NCBI GenBank assembly: GCA_947631675.1
Contig: CANRMG010000084.1
Coordinates: 1-7,908, forward strand
Length of the DNA stretch: 7,908 bases
DNA from: an uncultured Oscillospiraceae bacterium
Lineage (GTDB): Bacteria > Bacillota_A > Clostridia > Oscillospirales > Oscillospiraceae
Reading direction: 5' to 3'
Shown here: positions 1-5,971 of the stretch, one piece after another
How positions within the stretch are numbered: the stretch's first letter is position 1
How the letters are laid out: each line of letters opens with the position of its first letter
Notes under the pieces: model-generated
Database searches by the model: none
Told to the model about the DNA's origin: nothing
The model's input: only the letters and a program-made list of their open reading frames with translations
Position numbers and translations under genes: made by a program

Positions 1-1026
1 TTCGGCACCGGCACGGTGACGGGCACCTATGTGAACGTGCGCTCCGGCCCCACCACGGCCTATGAGGCCATCGGCCAGGCCAATAAGGGGGCCAGCTTCC
101 CGGTCACCGGCGTGAACGGGGCTTTCTATCAGATCAACTACTACGGCCGCACGGCCTATATCTACAGCGCCTATGTATCTCTGGGGAGCGGCAGCGCCTC
201 CCAGTCTGCCCCCGCCGCCGGCACCGCGTCCGGCACGGGGGTCATCACCGGCGACTATGTGCGTTTGCGCTCCGGCCCCGGCACGGGCTACGGCATCCTG
301 GGGACCTATAACAGCGGGACTAAGATGACCATCACCGGCGAGGACGGGGACTGGTACAAGGTGAGCTGTAACGGCGTAAGCGGCTATGTGTACAAGCAGT
401 ACCTGTCCCAGTCCGGCGTCACCGCGGAGGTCACCCCCATGGAGAGCACCTCCGCCGTCACCACCGCGGGCGTGAACCTGCGGGAGGGCCCTTCCACCGC
501 TTACGAGAGCAAGATGCTGCTCCCGGCGGGGGTGAGCGTGACCATCTCCGGCAAGTCCGGCCAGTGGTATAAGGTGAGCTATAACGGCGTCAGCGGCTTC
601 GTGTACCAGGACTATCTGTCCACCAACGTGAGCTCCAACGCCGCCGCGCCCTCCGGCGCGGGGGAGAAGATCGTGGCGGAGGCCAAGAAGTACCAGGGCG
701 TGCGCTATGTATACGGCGGCACCAGCCCTGCGGGCTTTGACTGCTCCGGGTTCGTGTACTACGTGTACAAGCAGTGCGGCTACTCCATCACCCGCACCGC
801 CACGGCCCAGAACTCCGTGGGCACCGCCGTGTCCCGGTCCGAGCTGCAGCCCGGCGACATCATCATCTTCTACAACGGCGCCAAGTCGGCCATCGGCCAC
901 TCCGGCATCTACATCGGCAACGACCAGTTCATCCACGCCTCCTCCGGCGGCGGCCGGGTGATGATCTCCGGCCTCTCGGAGAGCTATTACAACACCCGCT
1001 TCTACAGCGCCCGGCGTGTGGCGTGA
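1..1026 (+). CDS. Secreted SH3b-repeat NlpC/P60 peptidoglycan endopeptidase (5'-truncated by window edge)
   Basis: The reading frame is open from base 1, and the first SH3b domain begins within a few residues of the edge. The true start and any signal peptide therefore lie upstream; a GTG at 16 is not a convincing start. Counting visible residues from base 1 (341 in all), three bacterial SH3 domains lie at about 5-61, 80-136 and 151-207. Each opens with a [NR]-[VL]-R-x-GP-type motif and closes with a Y[VI]Y or FVY strand. Ser/Ala/Gly-rich linkers separate them. An NlpC/P60 domain fills about 220-341, with Cys248 in GFDCSGF, His300 in GHSGIYIG and His312 in FIHAS forming the expected Cys-His-His catalytic triad. 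Family knowledge: such enzymes cut peptide-stem bonds in peptidoglycan (typically D-gamma-Glu to diamino acid), and SH3b domains bind the wall. It probably acts outside the cell in wall remodelling. The exact substrate bond cannot be read from sequence. Confidence 0.93.
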   Translation, partial: FGTGTVTGTYVNVRSGPTTAYEAIGQANKGASFPVTGVNGAFYQINYYGRTAYIYSAYVSLGSGSASQSAPAAGTASGTGVITGDYVRLRSGPGTGYGILGTYNSGTKMTITGEDGDWYKVSCNGVSGYVYKQYLSQSGVTAEVTPMESTSAVTTAGVNLREGPSTAYESKMLLPAGVSVTISGKSGQWYKVSYNGVSGFVYQDYLSTNVSSNAAAPSGAGEKIVAEAKKYQGVRYVYGGTSPAGFDCSGFVYYVYKQCGYSITRTATAQNSVGTAVSRSELQPGDIIIFYNGAKSAIGHSGIYIGNDQFIHASSGGGRVMISGLSESYYNTRFYSARRVA

Positions 1027-1027
1027 G

Positions 1028-1073
1028 CAAAACGCATAGGAATGCCCGGCCCCTTCAAGGGCCGGACGTTTTG
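1028..1073 (+). terminator. Rho-independent terminator of the NlpC/P60 gene
   Basis: A perfect 7-bp GC stem (CCGGCCC at 1046-1052, GGGCCGG at 1059-1065) with a 6-nt loop begins 20 nt after the TGA stop and is followed by CGTTTTG. An upstream CAAAACG (1028-1034) is complementary to CGTTTTG (1067-1073), which could extend the base of the structure. The T-tract is short (four T), so efficiency is uncertain. Confidence 0.75.
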
Positions 1074-1082
1074 TGTTATGAT
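1074..1082 (+). promoter_or_regulatory. Possible extended -10 promoter for the U32 gene
   Basis: TGT followed by TATGAT (1077-1082) resembles an extended -10 element. The best -35 at 17 bp spacing, TTCAAG (1054-1059), is poor and lies inside the preceding terminator hairpin. A start near 1089 would leave a leader of only about 13 nt holding just the Shine-Dalgarno site. This is a weak call; readthrough from upstream is the alternative. Confidence 0.3.
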
Positions 1083-1090
1083 GGAGAAAA

Positions 1091-1097
1091 GAGGTGA
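1091..1097 (+). promoter_or_regulatory. Shine-Dalgarno site fixing the U32 start
   Basis: GAGGTGA matches the 16S anti-Shine-Dalgarno without mismatch and ends 4 nt before the ATG at 1102. In-frame ATGs further upstream (from 1042) lie in the terminator region and have no such site, so 1102 is the preferred start. Confidence 0.75.
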
Positions 1098-1101
1098 GCC
1101 T

Positions 1102-2340
1102 ATGGATGGAAGAAGAAAGCCGGAGGTGCTTTCCCCGGCAGGGGATAGGGAAAAGCTGATGATGACCGTGGCCTACGGCGCGGACGCCGTGTACCTGGCC
1201 GGGCCGGGATACGGCATGCGGGCCGGGGCGGGGGTGTTCGGCCCCGACGACATGGCCTGGGCCATGGGGTACTGCCATGACCGGGGCGTGCGGGTCTACG
1301 TGACCGTGAACACCATCCCCACGGATGAGCAGATGGACGCCCTGCCGGCGTATCTAGAGAGCCTGGAAGCGGCCCATGCCGATGGGCTGATCATCTCCGA
1401 CCTGGGGGTGCTGGCTCTGGCGAAGCGCTACGCGCCCCATGCCGCCGTCCACATCAGTACCCAAGCGGGAGTCATGAACGCCGGGACCGCCCGGATGTTC
1501 TATGACCTGGGCGCGGCCCGGGTGGTGCTGGCAAGGGAGATGAGCCTGGAGCAGATAACGGAGCTGCGGGCGAGAGTGCCGAAGGGGCTGGAACTGGAGG
1601 CCTTTTGCCACGGGGCCATGTGCGTGTCTTTCTCCGGCCGGTGCGTGATCTCCGACTACCTGACCGGCCGGGCCGCCAACCAGGGCGCCTGCGCTCAGCC
1701 CTGCCGGTGGAGGTATAAACTCATGGAGGAGAAGCGCCCCGGGGAACTCTTTGACATCACCGAGGATGAGGGGACCTACCTATATAACTCCCGGGATATG
1801 TGCATGATCGACCACGTGCCGGAGCTCATCGCCGCGGGGGTGAGCAGCCTCAAGATCGAGGGACGGACCAAGTCTGCCTACTATGCCGCCGCGGTGACGA
1901 ACGCCTACCGCCATGCGGTGGATGCGGCCATGGCGGGGAAGGAGCTGGCCCCGGTGTGGCGGAACGAGGTATACGCCGTGAGCCACCGGCCCTATTCCAC
2001 GGGCTTCTACTTCGGCCCGCCGGGGCAGTACACCGACGACGCCTGCTACTTCTCCCGGTACGACGTGGCGGCGGTGGTGGAGGCATGCGACGGGAGTGGA
2101 AATGCGGTCCTCACCCAGCGCAATCGCTTCTGCCCCGGGGACGAGCTGGAACTGCTCATGCCGGGAAAGGAGCCCGTTACATTCACGGCGGGGGAGATAT
2201 ACGACGCCGACAGCCTGCCCGTGGCCGCGGCCAGCCACCCCAAGATGGAGCTGCACATGACCCTGCCCTGCCAGGCCCCAACCCTTTCGTTTTTACGCAA
2301 GCGCCGCACCGAGGACAAACAGGGGCACAAGATGGGATAA
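1102..2340 (+). CDS. Peptidase U32-family protein, TrhP-like tRNA U34 hydroxylase (prephenate-dependent type)
   Basis: 412 aa. The start at 1102 gives the usual family N-terminus (M-D-G-R-R-K-P-E-V-L-SPAGD). The U32 signature E-x-F-x2-G-[SA]-[LIVM]-C-x4-G-x-C-x-[LIVM]-S is matched in full, beginning at Glu167 and containing Cys174 and Cys181. CAQPC follows (Cys197, Cys201), and Cys234 lies in DMCMIDH. The spacing Cys174/181/197/234 resembles the four cluster ligands of the U32 protein UbiU, so a [4Fe-4S] cluster is likely. Family knowledge: despite the peptidase name, members of this subgroup (YegQ/TrhP in E. coli, TrhP1/P2 in B. subtilis) make 5-hydroxyuridine at tRNA position 34. Others (RlhA, UbiU/UbiV) hydroxylate 23S rRNA or quinone precursors. 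The conserved block around residues 225-305 (KIEGR, AYYAA, TNAYR, YSTGFYFG) fits the TrhP side. It appears monocistronic, with terminators on both sides. RlhA-like activity is the main alternative. Confidence 0.85.
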   Translation: MDGRRKPEVLSPAGDREKLMMTVAYGADAVYLAGPGYGMRAGAGVFGPDDMAWAMGYCHDRGVRVYVTVNTIPTDEQMDALPAYLESLEAAHADGLIISDLGVLALAKRYAPHAAVHISTQAGVMNAGTARMFYDLGAARVVLAREMSLEQITELRARVPKGLELEAFCHGAMCVSFSGRCVISDYLTGRAANQGACAQPCRWRYKLMEEKRPGELFDITEDEGTYLYNSRDMCMIDHVPELIAAGVSSLKIEGRTKSAYYAAAVTNAYRHAVDAAMAGKELAPVWRNEVYAVSHRPYSTGFYFGPPGQYTDDACYFSRYDVAAVVEACDGSGNAVLTQRNRFCPGDELELLMPGKEPVTFTAGEIYDADSLPVAAASHPKMELHMTLPCQAPTLSFLRKRRTEDKQGHKMG

Positions 2341-2341
2341 C

Positions 2342-2371
2342 AAAAGCCTCCCTCTGACGAGGGAGGTTTTG
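2342..2371 (+). terminator. Bidirectional terminator between convergent genes
   Basis: The stem is CCTCCCTC (2347-2354) and GAGGGAGG (2359-2366), 8 bp perfect, with a TGAC tetraloop. It is flanked by AAAA (2342-2345) and TTTT (2367-2370), so both strands show a hairpin followed by a T-run. The plus-strand role is clear: it starts just after the TAA of the U32 gene. On the minus strand it lies about 110 nt beyond the methyltransferase stop and could end that transcript too. Confidence 0.85.
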
Positions 2372-2381
2372 CCTGCCCGAC

Positions 2382-2466
2382 GGGCGGCGAGAACCGGCAG
2401 TGTCCCGGACGCGGTTGGTGAGCGAAGCGAACTTTAGCGCAGGGATACTGTCGGGCGAGGCCGCCC
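2382..2466. repeat. Long imperfect inverted repeat, potential structured RNA or dispersed palindromic element
   Basis: Non-coding DNA between convergent genes folds on paper into one long hairpin. The outer stem is GGGCGGC (2382-2388) with GCCGCCC (2460-2466), 7 bp. Six-nt internal-loop strands follow on each side (2389-2394 and 2454-2459). Then a 12-bp stem pairs CGGCAGTGTCCC (2395-2406) with GGGATACTGTCG (2442-2453), using two G-T pairs. The 35-nt apical part can pair further (GCGGTT at 2411-2416 with GCGC/AAC segments near 2430-2440) and contains GAGCGAAGCGAAC. No ORF of any credibility covers it. It may be a dispersed palindromic repeat, a 3'-UTR structure of the minus-strand methyltransferase gene, or a small RNA. 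Only the pairing is seen; function is unknown. Confidence 0.55.
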
Positions 2467-2481
2467 TGGCACCAGGAAGAT

Positions 2482-3684
2482 TCAGCCTTCCCGGCACACC
2501 TGGAAGATGAAGAACTTGAGGTAGTCCGAGTCCGCCGCGCCCCAGAGGATGGGGTGGTCCGGGCTCTGGGTGCGAAATTCCACCTGCCGCAGGCGCACCC
2601 GTACGTTGTTGGCCGCCTGGCGCACGGTCTGGGCCAGCAGCGCCGCGTCCACGAAGTGGGAGCAGGAGCAGGTGGCCAGATACCCCCCGTCCTTCACCAA
2701 CTGCAAGGCCCGGAGATTTATCTCCTTATAGCCCTTCACCGCGTTTTTCACTGAGCCACGGCTCTTGGCAAAGGCGGGCGGGTCCAGGATGACCAGATCG
2801 TATTTCTCCTTCTTTTTGATGAGCGCCGGCAGGAGCTGGAACACGTCGGCGCATTGGAACTGTACCCGGTCCTCCAGACCGTTCAGCGCGGCATTCTCCC
2901 GGGCCTGGGCCACGGCCAGCTCCGAGGCGTCTACCCCCAGCACACTGGCCGCCCCGGCGAGCCCCGCGTTCAGGGCAAACGACCCGGTGTGGGTGAAGCA
3001 GTCCAGCACCCGCGCGCCGGAGCACAGTGGCCATATGGCTTTGCGGTTATATTTCTGGTCCAGGAAGAAGCCGGTCTTCTGCCCCTCGGCCACGTCCACC
3101 AGGTACTTCACGCCGTTTTCACATATCTCTACCTTCGTGTCGAAGGGCTCGCCGATGAAGCCCTTCACCCGCGGCAGGCCCTCCCGTTCCCGGACGGGGG
3201 CGTCGCTGCGCTCATATATGCCCCGGATATGGACGCCGTCGGCGGACAGGACCTCTTGAAGAAGGTCCAATATGGTGCCCTTCATTCGGTCGATGCCCAG
3301 GGCCAGGGACTGGACTACCAGCACGTCGGAGAATTTGTCCACCACCAGCCCAGGCAGGAAGTCCGCCTCCCCGAAGATGACGCGGCAGCTCGACACGTCC
3401 ACGGTGCGTTTGCGGTAGTCCCAGGCGTTCTGGACACGCATGCGCAGAAAACCCCGGTCGATGACCGCGCTCTCCTCCCGGCTCATGACCCGGACCGTGA
3501 GCTTCGACCTGCGGTTGAGAAAGCCCTGGCAGAGGAACCGGCCCTTGAAGTCCCGGACGGTGACCATGTCCCCGTCGGCGGCAGGTCCCTCGATGGAGGC
3601 GACCTCGTTATCGTATATCCAGGGGCCGCCGGCCTTCAGGGCCCGGCCCTCCCCCTCTTTTAAGGTGACAGTGGCGGCGTTCAT
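2482..3684 (-). CDS. Class I SAM-dependent 23S rRNA methyltransferase, RlmI-like (PUA + Rossmann fold)
   Basis: 400 aa from the ATG at 3684, which has AAGAAGG 6 nt upstream. A longer frame to 3735 would start inside the promoter and is rejected. Residues 1 to about 75 form a PUA RNA-binding domain (PWIYDNEV, GRFLCQGFLN), followed by a linker region of the RlmI type. The C-terminal Rossmann domain shows motif I VLDCFTHTGSF (226-236), an acidic residue for SAM ribose at Asp252 (GVDAS), motif IV DPPAF (301-305), and TCSCS with Cys339/Cys341. Family knowledge: E. coli RlmI (396 aa) makes m5C1962 in 23S rRNA, and its conserved SCS cysteine aligns with Cys341 here. Length and motif order agree closely with RlmI. 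The target base in this organism is inferred, since the COG1092 family has members with unproved targets. It is transcribed alone from its own promoter, convergent with the tRNA-modifying U32 gene. Confidence 0.9.
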   Translation of the reverse strand: MNAATVTLKEGEGRALKAGGPWIYDNEVASIEGPAADGDMVTVRDFKGRFLCQGFLNRRSKLTVRVMSREESAVIDRGFLRMRVQNAWDYRKRTVDVSSCRVIFGEADFLPGLVVDKFSDVLVVQSLALGIDRMKGTILDLLQEVLSADGVHIRGIYERSDAPVREREGLPRVKGFIGEPFDTKVEICENGVKYLVDVAEGQKTGFFLDQKYNRKAIWPLCSGARVLDCFTHTGSFALNAGLAGAASVLGVDASELAVAQARENAALNGLEDRVQFQCADVFQLLPALIKKKEKYDLVILDPPAFAKSRGSVKNAVKGYKEINLRALQLVKDGGYLATCSCSHFVDAALLAQTVRQAANNVRVRLRQVEFRTQSPDHPILWGAADSDYLKFFIFQVCREG

Positions 3685-3690
3685 AGCAAA

Positions 3691-3697
3691 CCTTCTT
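3691..3697 (-). promoter_or_regulatory. Shine-Dalgarno site fixing the methyltransferase start
   Basis: On the minus strand AAGAAGG ends 6 nt before the ATG at 3684. It sits between the predicted transcription start (about 3700) and the ATG, which supports the shorter 400-aa product. Confidence 0.7.
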
Positions 3698-3706
3698 TCT
3701 GCCGGT

Positions 3707-3735
3707 ATTGTACATGCCAAGGACCGGTACGTCAA
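3707..3735 (-). promoter_or_regulatory. Sigma-A-type promoter of the rlmI-like gene
   Basis: Read on the minus strand: -35 TTGACG (3735-3730, 5 of 6 to consensus), a 17-bp spacer, and -10 TACAAT (3712-3707, 5 of 6). The expected start is near 3700, giving a leader of about 16 nt that contains the Shine-Dalgarno site. The -35 begins only 6 nt after the terminator stem of the upstream operon. Confidence 0.8.
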
Positions 3736-3741
3736 GGGAAA

Positions 3742-3765
3742 GCCCGGCGGGTCGTCCCGCCGGGC
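3742..3765 (-). terminator. Rho-independent terminator of the ECF sigma operon
   Basis: A perfect 10-bp stem, GCCCGGCGGG (3742-3751) with CCCGCCGGGC (3756-3765) around a TCGT loop, starts 13 nt beyond the TGA of the membrane-protein gene. On the minus strand it is followed by TTTCCCTT, a broken T-tract. The very stable stem makes termination likely despite the short run of T. Confidence 0.78.
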
Positions 3766-3778
3766 GTTTGGTTATGGG

Positions 3779-5350
3779 TCAGGGGCCGTCCATGTCCGCG
3801 ATGAGGGCCCCGGCGTAGCTTTGCAGGGTCTCCAGCGGCGCCTGCTCGCCGGATACGCACAGCTGAAACACCAGGTCCCTCTCGCTGTCCAGCCACCAGA
3901 GCACGCTCTGCGGCTCCACGCCCCATTGCGACGGCGTGTACAGCGCCTGGCAGCCATTGAACTCAAAGACTGTCCCCTCCGGGTCGGCCCGTTTGATGTC
4001 CTCCATCTCCCAGGCGTTGACGCTCTCCGTCAGCGCCGTATCGGAAAACACCCGCTTGTAGATAAGGCTCAGCCCCTTGCCCTCCGTCTGGCTGTAATAA
4101 TAGCTGCTGACGTAGATGGCATAAACGTCCGCGCTGTCCCCATCCGGGTGCCTTTCGCCGTCCGGCTGGCACAAGCCCTTGCGCCAGACCTGGGAGCAGC
4201 CCGCCGGGGGCGTCTTCCAGTCCCAGTCCCCCAGCTGTTCCAGCGCCCAGGTCAGGGCCTGGCCGTCATCGGCAAACTGCGGCAGCGCGGCGCCCTCCGG
4301 GTGAGGGTCATGGGCGGCCATATAGTCCGCAAGCCACGCGTCGTATGCTTCGTCCATCTGCTCCATGCCGTCGGTCAGGTCCAGGGGCGTGCCGTCGAAC
4401 CGGGCTGCCAGGGCGTCAAAGTCCACGGAATCCGCCAGTTCCTCCAGCTTCTCCCGGCTGTCCGCGCCGCTGGACAGCTCCACATACGCCCCCGGCAGCT
4501 CCCCCAGGATGACGCCGCCGTTTTCCGACAGCGCCAGCGTCAGCTCCTGTCCGCCCGCGGTATAGCTCCACTGTTCATATGCCGCGGGAAGATAGCCGGT
4601 GATAGCGGTGAAGGAACCCTTGGCGCTTAAAAACATGGTGAAGCGCTCCGGCGCGTCCCACTCGTCGCTTACGGACGCCTCCAGCTTGAAGGAGCCGTCG
4701 TCGTAGACATAGCCGCCGTAGGCGTCGCAGGGGCCGTGGATGAAGACGTCCATGTCCAGAAGCCGGCACAGGCTCTCCAGAGCCAGCATGTCATGATCAT
4801 CGCCATCCCGCAGAAGGATGGACCGGTGCTGGTGCAGGGTAAGGCCGTACTTTTCCATGAGCGCGTCCAGCTCGTCCGCCTGCTCCCAGGTGACGGCGTC
4901 ATAATAGCCCCAGTAGTTTTCCGGCGTCTCGTGCCAGCTGTCGTCCACGCCCTCCTGCTCCCAAAGGGCCTTCTTCTCCTCCCACCACCGCTCCTGCATG
5001 GCGTCCCACTCCACGTAGGCCTGGTACTCCGGCGTGCCCTGGTAGCCCGCCAGGGAGATGCGGCTCTTCTCCTGCTCCTCCTGCGCCAGGTCGAACGGGT
5101 CCGCCGCCGGCTGGGCGATGACGTAATCCTCCACAAAATGCTGGTATACCCCGTAGGCGGTGGCGCCCAGCAGGACCATCACCGCCGCCGCGATGAGAAG
5201 CGTCCGCCCCAGCCGCCGGGGCCGCTTTCCCTGTCCGCCCCGTTCCCGGCAGAGGGCCAGGACGCGGTCCGGACTGGCGGCTGCGGGGCCGTACAGGGTC
5301 AGGGTCTCGTCGCCCAGAGCGTCCATCAGCTGGGAAATGTTAAGCGTCAT
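3779..5350 (-). CDS. ECF sigma-linked membrane protein, candidate anti-sigma factor with DUF4367-like C-terminus
   Basis: 523 aa. Residues 1-48 are a short cytoplasmic segment ending in a basic stretch (KRPRRLGR). One transmembrane helix spans about 49-69 (LLIAAAVMVLLGATAYGVY). The remaining 450 residues should be outside the cell. They begin with an acidic, Trp/Tyr/Glu-rich stretch (75-165), then a beta-rich block with GGYVYDDGSFKLE (212-224). The C-terminus, about 460-515, has an LWWLDSERDLVFQL core and a final helix like that of DUF4367 domains. Six cysteines lie outside (195, 208, 385, 394, 467, 498). The gene overlaps the sigma gene by 11 nt and has AAGGAGAGG 6 nt before its ATG, so the pair is cotranscribed and probably translationally coupled. 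That context and the topology suggest it holds the sigma factor at the membrane and releases it on a signal. No zinc anti-sigma HxxxCxxC motif is present, so the anti-sigma role is inference; the signal is unknown. Confidence 0.7.
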   Translation of the reverse strand: MTLNISQLMDALGDETLTLYGPAAASPDRVLALCRERGGQGKRPRRLGRTLLIAAAVMVLLGATAYGVYQHFVEDYVIAQPAADPFDLAQEEQEKSRISLAGYQGTPEYQAYVEWDAMQERWWEEKKALWEQEGVDDSWHETPENYWGYYDAVTWEQADELDALMEKYGLTLHQHRSILLRDGDDHDMLALESLCRLLDMDVFIHGPCDAYGGYVYDDGSFKLEASVSDEWDAPERFTMFLSAKGSFTAITGYLPAAYEQWSYTAGGQELTLALSENGGVILGELPGAYVELSSGADSREKLEELADSVDFDALAARFDGTPLDLTDGMEQMDEAYDAWLADYMAAHDPHPEGAALPQFADDGQALTWALEQLGDWDWKTPPAGCSQVWRKGLCQPDGERHPDGDSADVYAIYVSSYYYSQTEGKGLSLIYKRVFSDTALTESVNAWEMEDIKRADPEGTVFEFNGCQALYTPSQWGVEPQSVLWWLDSERDLVFQLCVSGEQAPLETLQSYAGALIADMDGP

Positions 5351-5900
5351 CTTCGTCCTCTCCTTTCACCAATGTCCGGCGCAGGGCCTCCCGGCCCCGC
5401 TCCAGGCGCTTTCGCACGTTGGCGGCCGTCAGGCCCGTGGCTGCCGCCACGGCTTGGCAGCTCTCGCCGTAATAGTAGTGGCGGATGAATATCTCCCGGT
5501 CCGGGGGGTCCATGGCGTCCACCAGCCGGCGGACGGCCTGCCGGGCCTCCCGCTCCAATATCTCCCCCTCGGGGCCCTCGCAGGTAAGCTCCAGCTCATC
5601 GTATTCCAGGGCCGTGGTCCGGCCCAGGCTCTTCAGCCTGTCGAAGGCTCTGCTTCTGGCCACGGCGGCCAGGTAGCTCTTCACCTTCCCGTCTCCCGGC
5701 TGGCCGCAGTACCGCCACAGGGAGAGAAATACGTCTGCGGTGATCTCCTCCGCGTCCTGGGCGGTGATGGCGTGGCCCGCCAGGTTCCACACGATGGCGG
5801 ACACGTAGGCCGTGTACCGCCGGATGAACCAGGCCAGGCCCTCCTCGTCGCCCCGGCGCATCCGCTCCAGGGCGGCTTGCTCGGTTTGTATCTCTGTCAT
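5340..5900 (-). CDS. ECF-type RNA polymerase sigma factor
   Basis: 186 aa. The ATG at 5900 is chosen because AAAGGAGG sits 5 nt upstream; a longer in-frame start at 5966 would run through the promoter region. Region 2 covers about 20-92, with the core-binding helix DAEEITADVFLSLWRY (49-64) and a region 2.4-like helix (KSYLAAVARSRAFDRLK, 74-90). A short acidic linker follows. Region 4 lies at about 122-177, with a helix-turn-helix (SCQAVAAATGLTAANVRKRL). There is no region 1 or 3, and the length is typical for ECF sigmas. The protein ends in an acidic tail (GEDEDDA). The stop overlaps the next gene's start in ATGACGCTTAA. Role: directs RNA polymerase to a small regulon, probably for an envelope or antimicrobial-peptide response, and is controlled by the membrane protein next to it. 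The ECF subgroup cannot be fixed without a search. Confidence 0.93.
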   Translation of the reverse strand: MTEIQTEQAALERMRRGDEEGLAWFIRRYTAYVSAIVWNLAGHAITAQDAEEITADVFLSLWRYCGQPGDGKVKSYLAAVARSRAFDRLKSLGRTTALEYDELELTCEGPEGEILEREARQAVRRLVDAMDPPDREIFIRHYYYGESCQAVAAATGLTAANVRKRLERGREALRRTLVKGEDEDDA

Positions 5901-5905
5901 GAAAG

Positions 5906-5913
5906 CCTCCTTT
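5906..5913 (-). promoter_or_regulatory. Strong Shine-Dalgarno site of the ECF sigma gene
   Basis: AAAGGAGG on the minus strand ends 5 nt before the ATG at 5900. It is the strongest ribosome-binding site on this strand in the window and settles the 186-aa start. Confidence 0.8.
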
Positions 5914-5931
5914 CCGCGCCCTCTGCCTTGA

Positions 5932-5960
5932 TAGACAGCCGCCGCGGCGGAAATGTGACA
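5932..5960 (-). promoter_or_regulatory. Candidate ECF-type autoregulatory promoter of the sigma operon
   Basis: On the minus strand TGTCAC (5960-5955) and TGTCTA (5937-5932) are separated by exactly 17 bp, with a predicted start near 5925 and a leader of about 25 nt. The boxes resemble ECF -35/-10 elements (an AC-ending -35 and a GTC-type -10) rather than sigma-A boxes; no good TTGACA/TATAAT pair was found here on this strand. ECF genes are commonly autoregulated, so the call rests on position plus resemblance. Confidence 0.5.
5939..5950. repeat. 12-bp perfect palindrome in the spacer of the sigma-operon promoter
   Basis: CCGCCGCGGCGG is its own reverse complement and lies wholly between the two candidate ECF promoter boxes. 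It could be an operator for a dimeric protein or simply a GC-rich spacer. In such GC-rich DNA, chance is a real possibility. Confidence 0.45.
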
Positions 5961-5971
5961 GTCCAATATGC

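Noticed and set aside
1042..1101. A 20-codon N-terminal extension of the U32 protein.
   Set aside because: It starts inside the preceding terminator hairpin and has no ribosome-binding site. The family N-terminus begins at the ATG at 1102, right after GAGGTGA.
2183..2497. Minus-strand frame of 104 codons covering the hairpin region between the convergent genes.
   Set aside because: It crosses the symmetric terminator and the U32 coding region and has no credible start site or motif. The segment is better explained as non-coding.
3685..3735. A 17-codon N-terminal extension of the RlmI-like methyltransferase.
   Set aside because: It would place the start codon upstream of the -10 and predicted transcription start. 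The ATG at 3684 has its own Shine-Dalgarno and matches the PUA-domain beginning.
3440..4630. A 396-codon plus-strand frame opposite the methyltransferase and membrane-protein genes.
   Set aside because: It spans two genes, two promoter/terminator signals and an intergenic gap, with Arg/Pro/Ala-rich low-information sequence. It is a shadow frame caused by GC-rich codons.
5901..5966. A 22-codon N-terminal extension of the ECF sigma factor.
   Set aside because: It overlaps the candidate promoter, and the strong AAAGGAGG lies just before the ATG at 5900.
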